Source: Oscheius sp. JU75
Taxonomy: Eukaryota; Nematoda; Chromadorea; Rhabditida; Rhabditidae
NCBI GenBank assembly: GCA_037178855.1
Contig: JASJZC010000002.1
Location: 1,364,001 to 1,428,000 of the forward strand
Direction: 5' to 3'
DNA length: 64,000 nucleotides
Shown here: piece by piece, positions 32,500 through 44,800 of the stretch
How positions within the stretch are numbered: position 1 is the first letter of the stretch
Layout: every line of letters starts with the position of its first letter
Position numbers and translations under genes: made by a program
Notes under the pieces: model-generated
The model's database searches: none
The model's input: the letters and a program-made list of their open reading frames with translations, nothing else
Told to the model about the DNA's origin: nothing

Positions 32500-35400
32500 C
32501 CTTTTCAGAACAAGTGAATTTTTGAATCAAGACATTTTTAAAGTTTATTTTGTTTTGAAACAAACGCATCCTGACAATTAGGTGTTTTGTCAAGTGTTTT
32601 TTGACAGTAGCCTACTTGACAGGAGATACTGTCCCCTGTCCCCATGTCTGAATATCTGAATAGAGATTGTTCCCAAACATGAACAGTTGGCAGAGAGACA
32701 GAGAGGTCAATCGTAAGTTTATTTCCTTTCAGAAATAAGGATTGTCAATTGTAGATCCTGAAAAGAAACTAACTTTCAGAACTTCTGTCTGCATTCTCGA
32801 GGCTCTACTCATCAACTGAAACGGGTTCCAGCTTCTTCAATGTTCAGCATCATTGTAGACTACAAGCTAGGAATTTGACTTCTTTTTGGGATGGTGGAGA
32901 CTGGAAAACCTAAAAGATACTCTGTTACAAAGCTATCCTGTCTCTCTGTCTCAATGACTCCCTGTCTATTCTCGTAGTATTCTCGGTAACGGTTCTGGCT
33001 AATGTTTTCGGGGGCTAGTTCTCCTCGTGTCATAGTGCCTCTCACGTAATTGAGGGGAGAGGTCGACCGGTCTTTTGCACTTGTACTGGACTTGTTTAGG
33101 GACCTCTTGACTCATTCATCTTTCCTCATTCTTATGACCTTCGACTACCACGTAATCCGCCATTGTAGTTACGCAGTTTCAAATAGGGGAGATGGGTTTT
33201 CCCACGCGATCGGCAGTCAGGATCAGCACCCGGTCAGCTACTATGCGCGGAATGTTGCCCCCAGCTGCACTTTCACCCGGTTTCCGCTTATGTCCCAAGT
33301 GTACCGCTCTCTCCTTTAGCTTGCCTACTGTTCTTTGATTAGATAGCGACAGAGATAGAAAGAGATAGAAAGATATAGAGTCCGAGAGATAGAGAGACAA
33401 AGATAGAGACAGAGACGGAAGGAATAGAGGCAGAGAGAGGGAAAGACAGAGAGACAGAGATACAGAGCGACAGTGGCAGCCTCTTCCCTCTCGTCCCATT
33501 CAATTAGCTTTGCCTACCATCCCACTGCATAGGTGTGAGAATCCGAATCGATCTCGAACTGTTCTCTCTCCCATTCGGCTGTGATTTTGCCACACAAAGC
33601 TCCCGAGGCCCCTGACCCAGTGAAAGACTCAAGAACCTCGGTCTCCCCAAAGTGAATTCCTAATTGTGTATTGGTAGTGGTTCCTCCCATTTGGCGCAAT
33701 TATGCGTCTCTCTCTCTCTCTCTCTCTACCCGTTCCGTCCCCGCAGGGCACTCGGACAGCTTGCCGTTCTCTTCCCAACCCATCTGTCCCCATTGATCCT
33801 CTTGTTTCTCTTTTCCGTTTCTCCGAGCTTACTGACGTTCTGCAATATTGCGTGACGAGAGTCCATAAAAGTTTGAGAGAGTATGTCTGGACAAATGATC
33901 GCGTTCCTTTCTGTGGTGCTTGGTCTAAAAGTTGGGCAAAAAGCCCTAATGACTTTCTCCCACATGTTTTTACGGCAGCCCGCTTCACACTTCACTTCTT
34001 CCTCTTGCCACATGGGCTTTGGGAAGAGAGCATTGATCGGAGATGCGCTCTCTAGGCCCTATTACCAGTTGGAATTCTCCACTGAGTTCAGTCTCTGTCT
34101 CTCTGCCCCTTACTCACTCTCCACAGCCAAAAACTCCCACAGCTCCCGTGTCCGCACAAATAATTCTGTTCTTTTCTTTCTCCTTTTCATTGTGTTCTGC
34201 CCCCCGTCGTAAAATATCCTGCTGCCGACGATTGTCACACGGCTATTGTTGGTATTTGAATCCCAGACATCGTTTTCGTCTCTCGTAATGCAGTCTCTCT
34301 GTCTCTGTGTTTACGAGAGTCTTTCGAAAAAGCTTTCAGCTCCCAGGTTCCCACATGTTTTGACCGCCTCTTATGCCTATGCACTTTCTGGGAAATATTG
34401 TTTTGGTTTCACGATCTGGACGGATTAACCTGTTGTTGGATGTTTTCACACGAAAGTTACCCAACATTTGATATTTTGAATGCGTCAGATTTGATTGAAT
34501 TTCGAGCTAACCAAAATAGTTTTGTTGGACTATAATGGAATGTTTATCCTTTCTCAGCTGGTGGATATCGATTTCCATGATCTGTTAATGCGTGCCAATA
34601 GTTTCTCTATGGTTATCTTTTGTCTCGGTCGTACTCGCTCACTGTCTCTCTCTCTCTCTCACTCCCTCTCTCTGACACTTTGTCTTTCCACAAAAGTCCA
34701 TCCAAACATTCCTTTAAGACTCACGTTTCTTTGCGACTCCCGTACTTACAGTCTGAATCCCTTGTGTCCACTTAGACCCCTTTTGTCTCTTCCACCTCTC
34801 TACTATTTCCCCGGTCGCGTGCCAAGACTGCTCACCAGTGGTCGCAGATTCAACAAAGTGCGTGCAGGGAGAGAGAAAAACGAGCACCTGCTCGTAAAAG
34901 GAGCTTCCTTTCTCTTCGTCAAACCCTCGTTCCGAGTTTCATTCATGAATTAGGAGTCTGGTTCATCCTACCGGGGCACTTTTTGCCCTCACGGGCACGC
35001 TCGCGCTGTTTATTTTGACTCTTTTTGCCACCGCTTGCCATCCAGTGAAACGGACACATGTTTTTATGGTCTTTCTGTCTGCTACGTCGTCCTCGTGCTC
35101 CAGAGGAGTGCTTGAGGGGACTCTTCTCTTTCGGCCGCCGTGGGCTGTTTGTACAGCAGCAGTCATCCCACGGCCTGCCTCTTCACCAGCATTGTGTCCG
35201 CCGGTCCAAAACGGGCTCAGAGTTTCGAGAGAGAGAGAGAGAGAGAGAATTATTCATTTTCGGGTTCCTGGACACGGACCGGAAGCTTCTGTACTATCGT
35301 TCTCTGTCTCTCTGTCTCTCTTTCTCTCTTTCTCGCTGTCACTGTCTCTCCCTCTCTGCCTCTCTGTCCCAATCTGAACCCTTTGTACTCTCCCCCTCTC

Positions 35401-36335
35401 TCAATTTCCAGAAACCGGCCAGCTGGCTTCTGATGCGAGGCGACGATAAGAGCACCGAACAGGTGCTACAGCTTGTTCGCTCTGCCCAAGGCACCGTTCA
35501 GTGTTTTTTTTGCCACTGCGCCAAATTCTATCAGCCTTTTTTAGCTGTTTCTTTCTCTACTTTATATTCCTTTCTTGGCAGACCAAAATAGAAATCTTTG
35601 TGTTTTCCAGTGATTCACAGCTCCAAAAATGTTTGTGTAGGAGGGATAGTCGATCCATTTGTTCAGGGAGCGTTATTGGTTTTCGATGATGGTTTCGTGA
35701 CTCTGCCATGCTTCTTCTAACACTAAACCTTGACGTAAAACCAAAAAAACACGCCACAAACAATATTGTTTGACAACGGTCCTGGCGCAGTTACACATTG
35801 TGACCTTCAGTTTCTCCTTCAATTTCATGACAAATAGACAGTATTTAGGATCAACTTTTTAACTCGAATCTGGCTTAACAAGTCTGTTCAAATTGTAAGA
35901 GAAATCAGGCTACTTTCTGCTCTGTTATGCATGTACCTGGGGGGGGGTATCATATTCCGATTTGTAACATCTACTTCCTGGAGCTGACTAACTGGCTGCA
36001 GCCAGTTGTCTCTTTGACCAGGTGCGGGGTCTTCTTGAAAAGTTGATTTTCCGGATGTGACGTAACGCTGTCCGGTTGCAGCTAGTCGTGATTGTATCTT
36101 CAAGTGTCCTCTTTTGGCTCGTTACGAAATGTTTGATAATAGTTTCGCCGGCGGACAGACACAATACAGCCATTCCACTGTCTTTCCCTTTGCCACACTT
36201 TTCTTTTTCAAATGGCTTAAAGCGTAAAAAAAGTAATGGGAAGGGGAAAAACTCTGTGAAAACAGCCGAAAATATGAATTAGGCGGATCCCGCGCATTTG
36301 TCGTGTTCCGAGGCGATTTCATCTATCCATCGATA

Positions 36336-36560
36336 GCCGGACAATAAGTAAGGGAACGATTTTACGAGTAAATAGGCATTTCGACTATTTCCGGATCCGG
36401 TAAACATCTTAATGTTTCTGTTTTTTCCTCCTTTAAGCACCCTCCAGCTAACTGGTTCCACAGAAGAGATTGATAATAAGTAAGGGAACGATTTATGAAT
36501 AAGTAGGCATTTCGGCTATTTCCGGATCCGGTAAACATCTTAATGTTTGTTATTTCCTCC
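36336..36560. repeat. Direct repeat pair of about 95 bp
   Basis: Two copies (about 36,336-36,432 and 36,470-36,560) share AATAAGTAAGGGAACGATTT, TAGGCATTTC and TATTTCCGGATCCGGTAAAC and end in TTTCCTCC. They differ at a handful of positions. The pair lies just left of the fold-back element. Confidence 0.75.
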
Positions 36561-36599
36561 ACGAGCGCGTAACAATAGCGCCTGGAACTTGCAATGTCA

Positions 36600-37078
36600 A
36601 AAAGTGGTAATACTTCGGCAGGCAACACGCATCATTCGAATTTTTTCGCGCGCAATTTCGTTTTTTGGTGCGGTTTCAATTTTTCTTTTATTTTTTCAAG
36701 CTTTTCCCAGTTTTATCGCTCATTTCTGCTATTTTTCCGCATTTGTCTCGTTTTATCCTTCTTTTGTCCTCAACAAATGGTCTGCTATGCATCTAGAAAG
36801 ATAAATGTAGTAGCTACAGCCCGTTTTGAAACCCTTTTTTCGTATTTACAGACAATTCAAGAAGAGTGACGCGTTGTTTTGAAACGTTGTTTTACGGATA
36901 AACGGCAGAAATGACCGGCAATATACGGAAAAATAGCAGAAATGAGCTATAAAACTAGGAAAAGCTTGAAAAAATTTAAAAAAATTGAATCCGCGCCAAA
37001 AGCGAAATTGCGCGCGAAAAAGTTCCAATGATGCGTGTTGCCTGCCGAAGTATTACCCAAAAAGTTCCAATTTCATAG
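36600..37078. mobile_element. Fold-back / long inverted-repeat element
   Basis: The left arm (about 36,600-36,765) and right arm (about 36,900-37,078) are reverse complements over some 165 bases. Shared blocks include TAATACTTCGGCAGGCAACA, CGCGCGCAATTTCG, TTTTTCAAGCTTTTCC and TCATTTCTGCTATTTTTCCG. The centre of about 135 bases is unique and has no transposase frame. This is the architecture of a non-autonomous MITE or fold-back transposon; target-site duplications were not obvious by eye. Confidence 0.75.
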
Positions 37079-37114
37079 GCCCAACGAAACCATGTTATTC
37101 CTTAAGCGTACGAT

Positions 37115-37366
37115 TTGCGTAAATATTATTCGAGATTGAAATTCCGATCGAGATCGGAGCACGACAATATGCGTCTAGAGCCTCTGATGACAAAAAGTAC
37201 CGAACTGGGGGCATCTATTGAGGACATCGACCAGTTCTCTGTCTTTATTGGGTTGATTAAATCTCAATTAAAAAAGCCATACCTCTCTTTATGTTTCTTT
37301 TATCGGGAAGGTCGGAAACATTCTGATTCAAAATTAACATTAGAGAACAAGTTAAGGTCGTGTTAA
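37115..37366 (+). pseudogene. Possible retroelement gag-like remnant
   Basis: An 84-codon open frame has the charged, helical look of a BEL/Pao-type gag segment (LEPLMTKSTELGASIEDIDQ then IKSQLKKPY), but without conserved nucleic-acid-binding knuckles or a neighbouring pol frame. It has no proper ATG at its left end. Position next to a fold-back element is suggestive only. Confidence 0.2.
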
Positions 37367-39088
37367 ATGGCGGAAATTAGGTTTCTGTTTTTTGAAATGC
37401 TTTTAGGAGACGGGGGAAAGAGACAGAGAAACAGAATAATAGAAAAACAGAGAGACAGAGAGTTAGAAAGACAGAGGGAGAGAGAGACAGACAGATTTCC
37501 ACTTGACTACCCTCCCATTTCCTCATAACTACTGTTTATTTAGTAGACCTATACTTTTCGGACTCGTCCTATCAGTGTCGTTAGGTAGCTGTTTTATGCA
37601 GTAGTCCCTCACTCTCCCACTCGATAAGTTATGGGAACAGAAGATTCCTGATCTTCTCAAAAAGAACTTCAATCCAGTTATTTACTATTCTCTTCCGGAG
37701 ACAGAGAGAGTGTCTATATGTATAGCAGGTGATGTTTTGACCTCGCCTCCCTCTCCCACAACAATATTTACTGGGTGTTCACACAACAGAAGCACTTGAT
37801 ATGTGAAAAGATCTGTCTGGCACTTTTTCTCAATAGGAAAGAATACTAATCTGTTTTCTACTCCATCTAATCCGGGTCTTTTGTTTGAATCCCCCTCACT
37901 TTCCAATGTTCTCCCTTTGTCTCTCTATCTCTTTTCTGCTCGAACCCTCGCATTAGAGTTAGTTCCAGTTCCTTCCAGTTAACTTCATTCACTTCAATTT
38001 TCGTATTTCCTTGACCGGGCAAGACCCGAAGCTTTCTGAATAATTGACTTTCCTCTCTCCTGAACACAAAAGAGACTTTTGAAAAGGATGATGTAGGCCT
38101 CATGCCACCTTCACAACCCTTGGTCACAACAACGTTATTGTTCTGTCTGTCTGTCTCTCGGTTTCTCCGTTGCTCCGTTTCTCTATCTCTCTGTCTCTTT
38201 GTTTCTCTATGTCTCTATATCTGTCTCCCGGACGGTTTCAAAGAAAGTTTGAAAAACGATGTCCTTGGGCTAGCCAATGGAATGTAGCGACCAGCACCAT
38301 CCAAATTGCATTCTCTGTGACCAAAAACAGCGCACCCACACACAAATCAGCCTCCTGCTGAGGGCCAATCGGCAGAGTGAGAGTCGGTTAGTTCATCCCT
38401 CCTGATCCTTCTTAGAATTGCTCTAAACTGATTCACGGAATCAGAGAAAGAAAGGGAATTGTGTACAGTGGCCTTGAATGTTCATTTCACCCCATCGATG
38501 ACCTCATCTTTCCCCGGTGTAAAAACCGTCGTTTTTCTCTTATTGTTTACGCAAAGCCATCAAATTGTACCTGTTTTCTCTCTGTCGAGTAGAAGAGGTC
38601 TTCCTTAGCAACACCCCTTTTTCACTGTCTATGTCTCTATTGGATTCCTTGAATCATTCAGTAGCTGCTGGGAGTTCTGAGAAAGGGGTTTTTGCTAGTC
38701 CAAAGGCTAGCTTCACTCTCTGTCCTTCTCTCTCCCTTACAGACTTTCTCTCTATCTCCCTGTCTCTCTTGCAGCTCCTCTCAAAGCTAAAAGGTCACCA
38801 TAGGATTACTCTGCCTTTATTGAAAACACTCTCTAATCTGTTGTTCCAATTTCTTTTGTTAATTCCAAATACTGCAAAGCTTTTTTAATGCTTTCAAGCA
38901 AACTGTTCAAAACACCCAGTGACCCTTAATTGCATAGCATAAAATCGTTATCGAACTGGATTCGGACGAAGTAGGTTTTCTTGTTCTGATTCCCAATAGA
39001 CTACTTTGGTCTGTCCGATTCTTGTCTATGTCTCTGTCTCTTACACACCTCTTACCTAACTGTTATTTTTCAGACGACTAATGTGACC

Positions 39089-40262
39089 ATGACGGTCTTC
39101 GATACACTGGTCAAGCTACTGACCGACTCGCTTCTGAACTGCACCCAATCGTCCAGCGACATTCCAAATGCCGACAGCTTCCTCCGTGGTCTGCCACCGT
39201 CGCTCATCATCGCCCTGGCTCTGGCAACGGTCATCTGCCTCGTGACTGTCTCTCTCGGCATCCTTCACATCCTCTACATTTCCATGTACATCACACAGTC
39301 GGATCGCCGTCTCTTCATCGTCTACCTGGCCTCGACGGCGCCGTTCGTCTCGATTCTCAGTCTGGTGGCCATGTACATGCCGAGGGTCTGGTTCCTTTCT
39401 CATCTCATTAGCTTCCTGTAAGTTTTAGATAGAGAAACAAAGAGACAGAGGATTAGAGGAACAGAGAGACAGAGACTAAGAGACTGAAACAGAAGCTTAC
39501 CCATTCGTTTCCAGATACTTCTCGGTAGCTCTGTGGATCATCATCTGTCTGCTGATGCAGATCTTCGAGGGACATCACTCGTTGGTTTCCAAAATGAGCG
39601 ACCATCTCCAGTACATCGAGGTAGCCACACCGCCCTTCTGCTGCGTCTTCCCCTGCCTGCCCAAGGTCACTCTGGAGAGTCGAAAGGTCCGCATCTGCGA
39701 ATGGATGGTCCTTCAAGCCCCGCTGATCCGTCTCTTTGCCACCCTAGCCAGTCTGGTGATCTACTTCGAGTACCAGGACAAAGGACTGATTGCGCTGAAG
39801 GTTCTCGATTTCATCACACTGCCATCCCTACTGGCTGGCATCTACGGGACACACATTCTTGTCACGACGGTCTCGCGTCTGGATGAACTGATGTCCTATC
39901 GCTATACAGTCGTCTTTCGTCTACTGGATTTCTTCTTCATGTTCTTTGGTCTCCAGCAGCCTGTCTTTGACTTCTTGGCCAGATATGGAGCTTTCGGATG
40001 TGGAAGTGGCGGACTGCCTGCCATTGAGACCTCTTTCTGTAAGTTTCAGTGACAGTGACAGTGACAGCGATCCGTAAAATCCCCTTGACTCTCTATTTTT
40101 TCAGTCTGGAAAAACTTCTTCACGGTGGTCGAGGCTTTCTTCGTGACGCTCATCTCCACGATCCTGCTGCAGCCGTCCCGATCGGCCTTTTTTGATAAGC
40201 ACCCGAGTTGCCGATCCGTCTCGACAGCCGCCAGTAGCCATACGGATGAGACGGAGACCTAG
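39089..40262 (+). CDS. osta-like: Organic solute transporter alpha (OST-alpha/SLC51A) family protein
   Basis: Polytopic membrane subunit of the OST type, which with a small beta partner moves bile acids, sterols or other organic solutes in animals. Three exons (39089-39417, 39515-40038, 40105-40262) give 336 aa with seven hydrophobic segments. Features typical of the family are a Cys-rich loop after TM3 (EVATPPFCCVFPCLPKVTLE), the extended helix RICEWMVLQAPLIRLF, and a late YTVVFRLLDFFFMFFGLQQP segment. The chosen start is the first ATG after the TATTTTTCAG acceptor at 39,073. The frame is open back to that acceptor, so the protein may begin in an earlier unseen exon, or the site may be used for trans-splicing. 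A beta subunit gene is not evident nearby. The AATAAA near 40,470 may mark the 3' end. Confidence 0.85.
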
Positions 40263-40865
40263 AAATACAGGGCCCCACGTCTCTCTGATTCTCTAGTCGT
40301 CTGATCTCGTCTTCCGTTCCCCCTGGTTGTACACTATGTGCCAGAGGATAGTCACCCCTGTCTCTTTCACTCGCCAACGCGACGGTGCCCACACTTTCCC
40401 CTCACACTTGGTCCAGATCACGTGTATTTCGTCAATAAATGAATATTTATACTCTGAACGTTGCACTGAATAAAATATTCTAGCTAACAAGTGCGAAACC
40501 ATATAGAGCTTTTATTTTGTGCTGTCCTATCGATTTTGCTTGCTGACCCAGAATCTTTGCTCTCTCAATTTCGATTTCTTTGTCAAATGGTACAACTTCT
40601 TCTCGAAGTGAGGAAGAGATAGAAAGACAGAAACAGAGAAGCCGAAAGACAGAGATAAAGAGACAGAGAGACAGGGATAGTCTGACCCATTGTTTGCTCT
40701 TAGAAATTAGATATCCCAGAGAACCGATGAGTCAAGTTCCTTATTACAGAGTCAGACACGGTGTGTTACGTTACTGCGACTGATCTGTACGTCATCATTC
40801 CTCCCTATCATTACCCAATAGCCCATGGCGTGAGTCATCTGTTTGGATAAGGACGCCTGTCTCAG
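40263..40865. other. Spacer between OST-alpha and His-rich gene 1
   Basis: Contains the OST-alpha 3' UTR and an ACAGAG tract (40,620-40,675). No other gene is supported. Confidence 0.4.
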
Positions 40866-40873
40866 TATAAAAG
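40866..40873 (+). promoter_or_regulatory. TATA box of His-rich gene 1
   Basis: TATAAAAG lies 35 bases before the ATG, with the probable initiation site between them. The same arrangement occurs before the paralogue at 47,288-47,295. Confidence 0.7.
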
Positions 40874-40907
40874 CTCCTCTCCCTGCCTCGGTCTCATTCT
40901 ACCCAGA

Positions 40908-41123
40908 ATGTCCTACAATCCCTATGGCGGTCCTCCTCCAGTCTATGGCCCTCCTCCAATCGTCGTCCATCAGCCGCCTCCTGTCGTGATCCACGAGCAC
41001 GGACACCATCATCACGGCCATCATCACCATCATCATGGTCTTCTTCACGATATGTTCCATGGACACCATCACCATCACCATCACGGTCATCATCATGGAC
41101 ACCACCACCATCATCACTGCTAA
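40908..41123 (+). CDS. Small Pro/Tyr- and His-rich protein 1 (71 aa)
   Basis: Intronless gene for a 71-aa protein of two parts. An N-terminal Pro/Gly/Tyr segment (MSYNPYGGPPPVYGPPP) leads into a C-terminal half that is mostly His with Gly, and a short LLHDMFHGHH island. There is no signal peptide and a single terminal Cys. His density suggests metal (zinc, copper or nickel) binding or a phase-separating low-complexity role; neither is shown. A consensus TATA box stands 35 bases upstream and an AATAAA about 45 bases downstream, so this is a compact, probably strongly expressed gene. The paralogue at 47,339 has the same order of parts. Confidence 0.75.
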   Translation: MSYNPYGGPPPVYGPPPIVVHQPPPVVIHEHGHHHHGHHHHHHGLLHDMFHGHHHHHHHGHHHGHHHHHHC

Positions 41124-41804
41124 TCTATGAGATACAACCGGTACTCTGGAGGTGACTCTTCTTGAGCAAATAAACGATGTTTCCAGTGTTTTACTGTTCT
41201 TGTTCTAAAGCTATGCATTTTCATTTTCCCATGACAGAACCAGCAGAAGTGGGGGAAAGGCAATGTTTCTGTCGCCGTTTTATCGGTCACAGATGTTTCT
41301 TGAGAGGTGTCTTATGAGCTGATAAAAGGGTTTAGAAAAATGAGGGGGAAGTGAAGAGGACGTCATCTCCGGGTCAAGCTATAAACAGGAAGAGTAGAAA
41401 TAGTCATAGGGGAAGAGTTACTGGATTTGGACAGGGAGAATCCTGACCAGGGGCAAAAACGTTTCCATGCGGTTCTGAAGGTCATCCCCAAGCGACTCGA
41501 TTTGTCTGTGAACTATCAGTATAGGTACAAAACTCTGTCCCATGACTTTGCTGTGCCAACAGGAACATCTCTGACGACGCTACCACTTTTTTTTCACACC
41601 TTTCAATGGCCTCATATGAGCGCAATGTTAGCTCAGAACCATAAAAAGGTGGTCACATGTCAGAAAATAAGCATTTCAAGTCACCGTCTGTTTCTGACTA
41701 AATTCTTCATTTACCATGTATTGAGCAAGCACCAACGGTTCTGAAAACGAGATCACTTTGTTCTTTTTGGTTCAAAAATAAGAGATTGGTCGCAAGTGAA
41801 GGCA
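41124..41804. other. Convergent intergenic region
   Basis: Holds the 3' end of His-rich gene 1 (AATAAA near 41,169) and the downstream end of the TMEM151-like gene. A plus-strand frame at 41,427-41,744 has no features I trust. Confidence 0.4.
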
Positions 41805-44800
41805 CTATGGGAAAGGTTTGAGTTCTTTGGAACTGGAATAAGAGATAGAATTCAACCGGGAGGATAGAGACCGTCTTAGTCTCTCATACAGAGGAGCACA
41901 CATCCTCAGGGCCACTTCATACGAGGGAGGGGGTTCTTCCGGAGGTTCAATCAATGGTGTCCTGTCGTCTCTGCCTCTGAACCCACTCATCCATCCTCCC
42001 GAGCCACTGATGGACAGAGAGCGGGGTGGTGGACGACGTGAGCCCCTGGTTGACACAAAACGGGTGAGAGGGAGATCCGTAGGATCTCCATTCTCCCAGT
42101 TCATGCTCCGACTGCTACTTAGTGGACGAACTGGGGTTCTACTGGGAGGAAGAGGCGGAAGATCGTCCTCTACTGCTCCATAGTTCCGAAAGATTGGAGC
42201 CTCATTGTCTGTCAGGATGGGACGGGAGAAGATTCGTTGAGGGGGAGAGATCATGGTCTGAATGAGGAAATGATTGAAAGTCACTGTCACTGTCACTCAC
42301 CAGATTAGTAGCACCGTTATGGTTATGAGGCTGAAGCAGCATGGCCTCACTGTAACTCGGAACGACAAAGTACTGTTCTCTTCTGAGAGCAGCCTCGAGT
42401 TCAATAGTCTCCATTGTAGAAGTTCTTGTCAATGGACCGGTGTAGTTCATCGAAGAGGGACTGAAAGGACATTAATTGGCTGTCTCTCTTTCTCACTGTC
42501 TCACTGTCTCTCTGTCTCTCACACACTCACCTTAGGTAGTTAGTTCCAAACAGTTTCGTGACCTGGAAGTTCAGTACAGCTGTCCTCCACTCTGCATAGA
42601 GACGAAGAGGCCAGGACAAGAGACAGAATGAGCAGAGCCAGAAGATGACAGGATGCAGGAACCATGGTGGACTCGAGGAATTGAAGCAGAGCAACTCTTC
42701 TGTGAAGGCTGTCTCCGCTAGATCCATTCCTTCTCGTACCTGGGGTCATTGTAGAGGAAACAGCAAATTCTTACCTCCATATAATCGTCCCTGATCTCGT
42801 TCTCATTGAAGAATCTTGTCCTCTGCTCCTCGAACTCGTTAGCTGCCTGCATACAGGCGAAGACGAAGCCTCTTGTGAGACGAACCCTGGTCAGCGGGAA
42901 CTTCTCCAGATTGAAGACGTTCTTGGAAATGTCCTGAACTGGACGTAGCTGCTGACAGAACAAAGTACCTTGCAACCACAGACATCGTATAGAAAAACAT
43001 TGCCAGCCGTATGGGAATTGACTCTCTCGTAGTAGACCTGGGTAGCTGCCACTGCATCACCATTGCGATACCTGGAAACAGTGAATGATCAAAGAGACAG
43101 AGAAAAAGAAACAGGAAGACAGAGAGACTGGGAGACTGAGAGACAGCGACAAAGAGATAGTTGACAGGATAGTCTACCAGTGAACAGTAGAGGGAGTATC
43201 CCTGTGCTCCTTCCAGAACTTGTCAAGACTTGTCCACCTAATCCCTAACAATAACAAACTTTTGTAACTCTGTAACTTCCTAACATGTAATTTTTAAAAG
43301 AACCAAGCCCTGTCAACTGGAAACCTTACTTAGTTCCCCAAGTTCGTCGATGGAGGATGGTCGCCCCTATAAAGACTCTTCTCCTGATGCTACTGCTCGT
43401 CTGCTGCTACCGAGCCGAGGAAGCTGCCAACTCTACTCCGTCCACCGTCTCGACTGCTTCCACACCTCTCAAGTGCTACGTGGGTGACAAGGAGCAGACC
43501 TGCAAGCCGACTGACGTCTGTCTCATCACGAGAAAGAACAGCGGAGTTGTTCAGAGGGAATGCGTCGAGAGAAAGACTGAAGCCAATTCCAAATGTGTAG
43601 TAGCCACAGATGCGTCTCAGAGTAGTTACCGCTGCGCCTGTGACGTCAACCTCTGCAACAAAGACATTGAGATGGCTCAGCAGCACCAGCTGGGGAAATC
43701 TGCAGCGTCCAGTGCTGCTGCTGTTACCGAAGAAGTGAGCAGTCCGACCACTACCGAGAAGGATATCCAATCGACTATGGAGACTGTCCAGACGACCATG
43801 GAGACGACAGTCGAGACTACCGAGGAGCACGACGACGAGTCTGGATATAGTGAGAAAAACGACTGTGCCCAGATGGCCATGGCCATTGTCCCTGTCCTTA
43901 TCGCCCTCATCCAGAGAGAATAAATATAGGACAATCTGCTGTTACTACTGGAGCAGGTCAGTTTTGCTTTGGTGTCTGAACTTGATTCAGTGTGCAGGGT
44001 AGCCTACTATGGACAGAGTCATGGTACTGTTGTGAGGTACAGTCATTCAGAACTCTACACAGTGACAGCGGACATGGACAGAGAGCCAGGGGTAGTCTAC
44101 CAGGGACAGAGAATCTACAAGGACTGAGAGACGGGATGGAATCACCAGTGACAGTAACAGTACAGTTGGATAGAGAGACAGATATTCTACCAAGACATTG
44201 AACAGGATGGGGTAGAGGAATGTGATTTTCGAATGGGTGGGACAAGAACTACTGATATTGAAAACAATTTAGCGGTAAGCCATGGACAAGATGGACATGG
44301 GCAGAAAGACAGGAATAGACTACCAGTGACAGGGACAGGAGACAAGAGCGGAGAGACAGGTGGTCTAACAAGGACATTGACAGTACACATAATAATGGTA
44401 ACTATCATTCACGAGGACAGTAGACATGAATGAAGAGACAGGGTAGACTACCAGTTACAGTATAGAGTAAAAGTGACAGAACTGACCTGGTGACCTGTCT
44501 CGTCCTCCTCATGTAATGATAGCAGACACTTTTCCACCAGACTATTGGAAGTGAGTCCTTTAGCTGCTGAATGTAACAGGCGGCGTCAGAGACCCGGACC
44601 TGAAAGTAGTTACTGTCAATCACTGTCTACTGTTCACTGTCCCCTCTCTCTGTCTACTGTTTCTCTCTAGCCCCTACCTTCTTCAACTTGATCAACTTTG
44701 TCCTACTGTGCCAGCACTCCATGATGTATACCACGTAGAGCATAAGACCAAATACAATCGGGACAAAGTTATAGCCCTGGGCACACGGGCCATGATGATA

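Larger units (their letters stand above)
32500..39088. other. 6.6 kb gene-poor region
   Basis: No confident protein gene. Long pyrimidine/purine hexamer tracts (33,345-33,470; 33,705-33,725; 34,640-34,680; 35,295-35,365; 38,140-38,225) generate many low-complexity frames. A fold-back element and a direct repeat lie between 36.3 and 37.1 kb (separate entries). A poly-G run of 9 is at 35,940-35,949. Confidence 0.55.

Noticed and set aside
33179-33499. Minus-strand frame with long Ser-Leu repeats
   Set aside because: It is the direct translation of an ACAGAG microsatellite; the repeated peptide is an artefact.
34963-35591. Overlapping frames of 97-177 codons in several phases
   Set aside because: All phases are open because the DNA is a CTCTGT/GAGAGA tract with few stops; no phase shows protein-like composition.
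39116-39716. Minus-strand frames opposite the OST-alpha exons
   Set aside because: They are shadows of strongly coding plus-strand exons; no splice signals support them.
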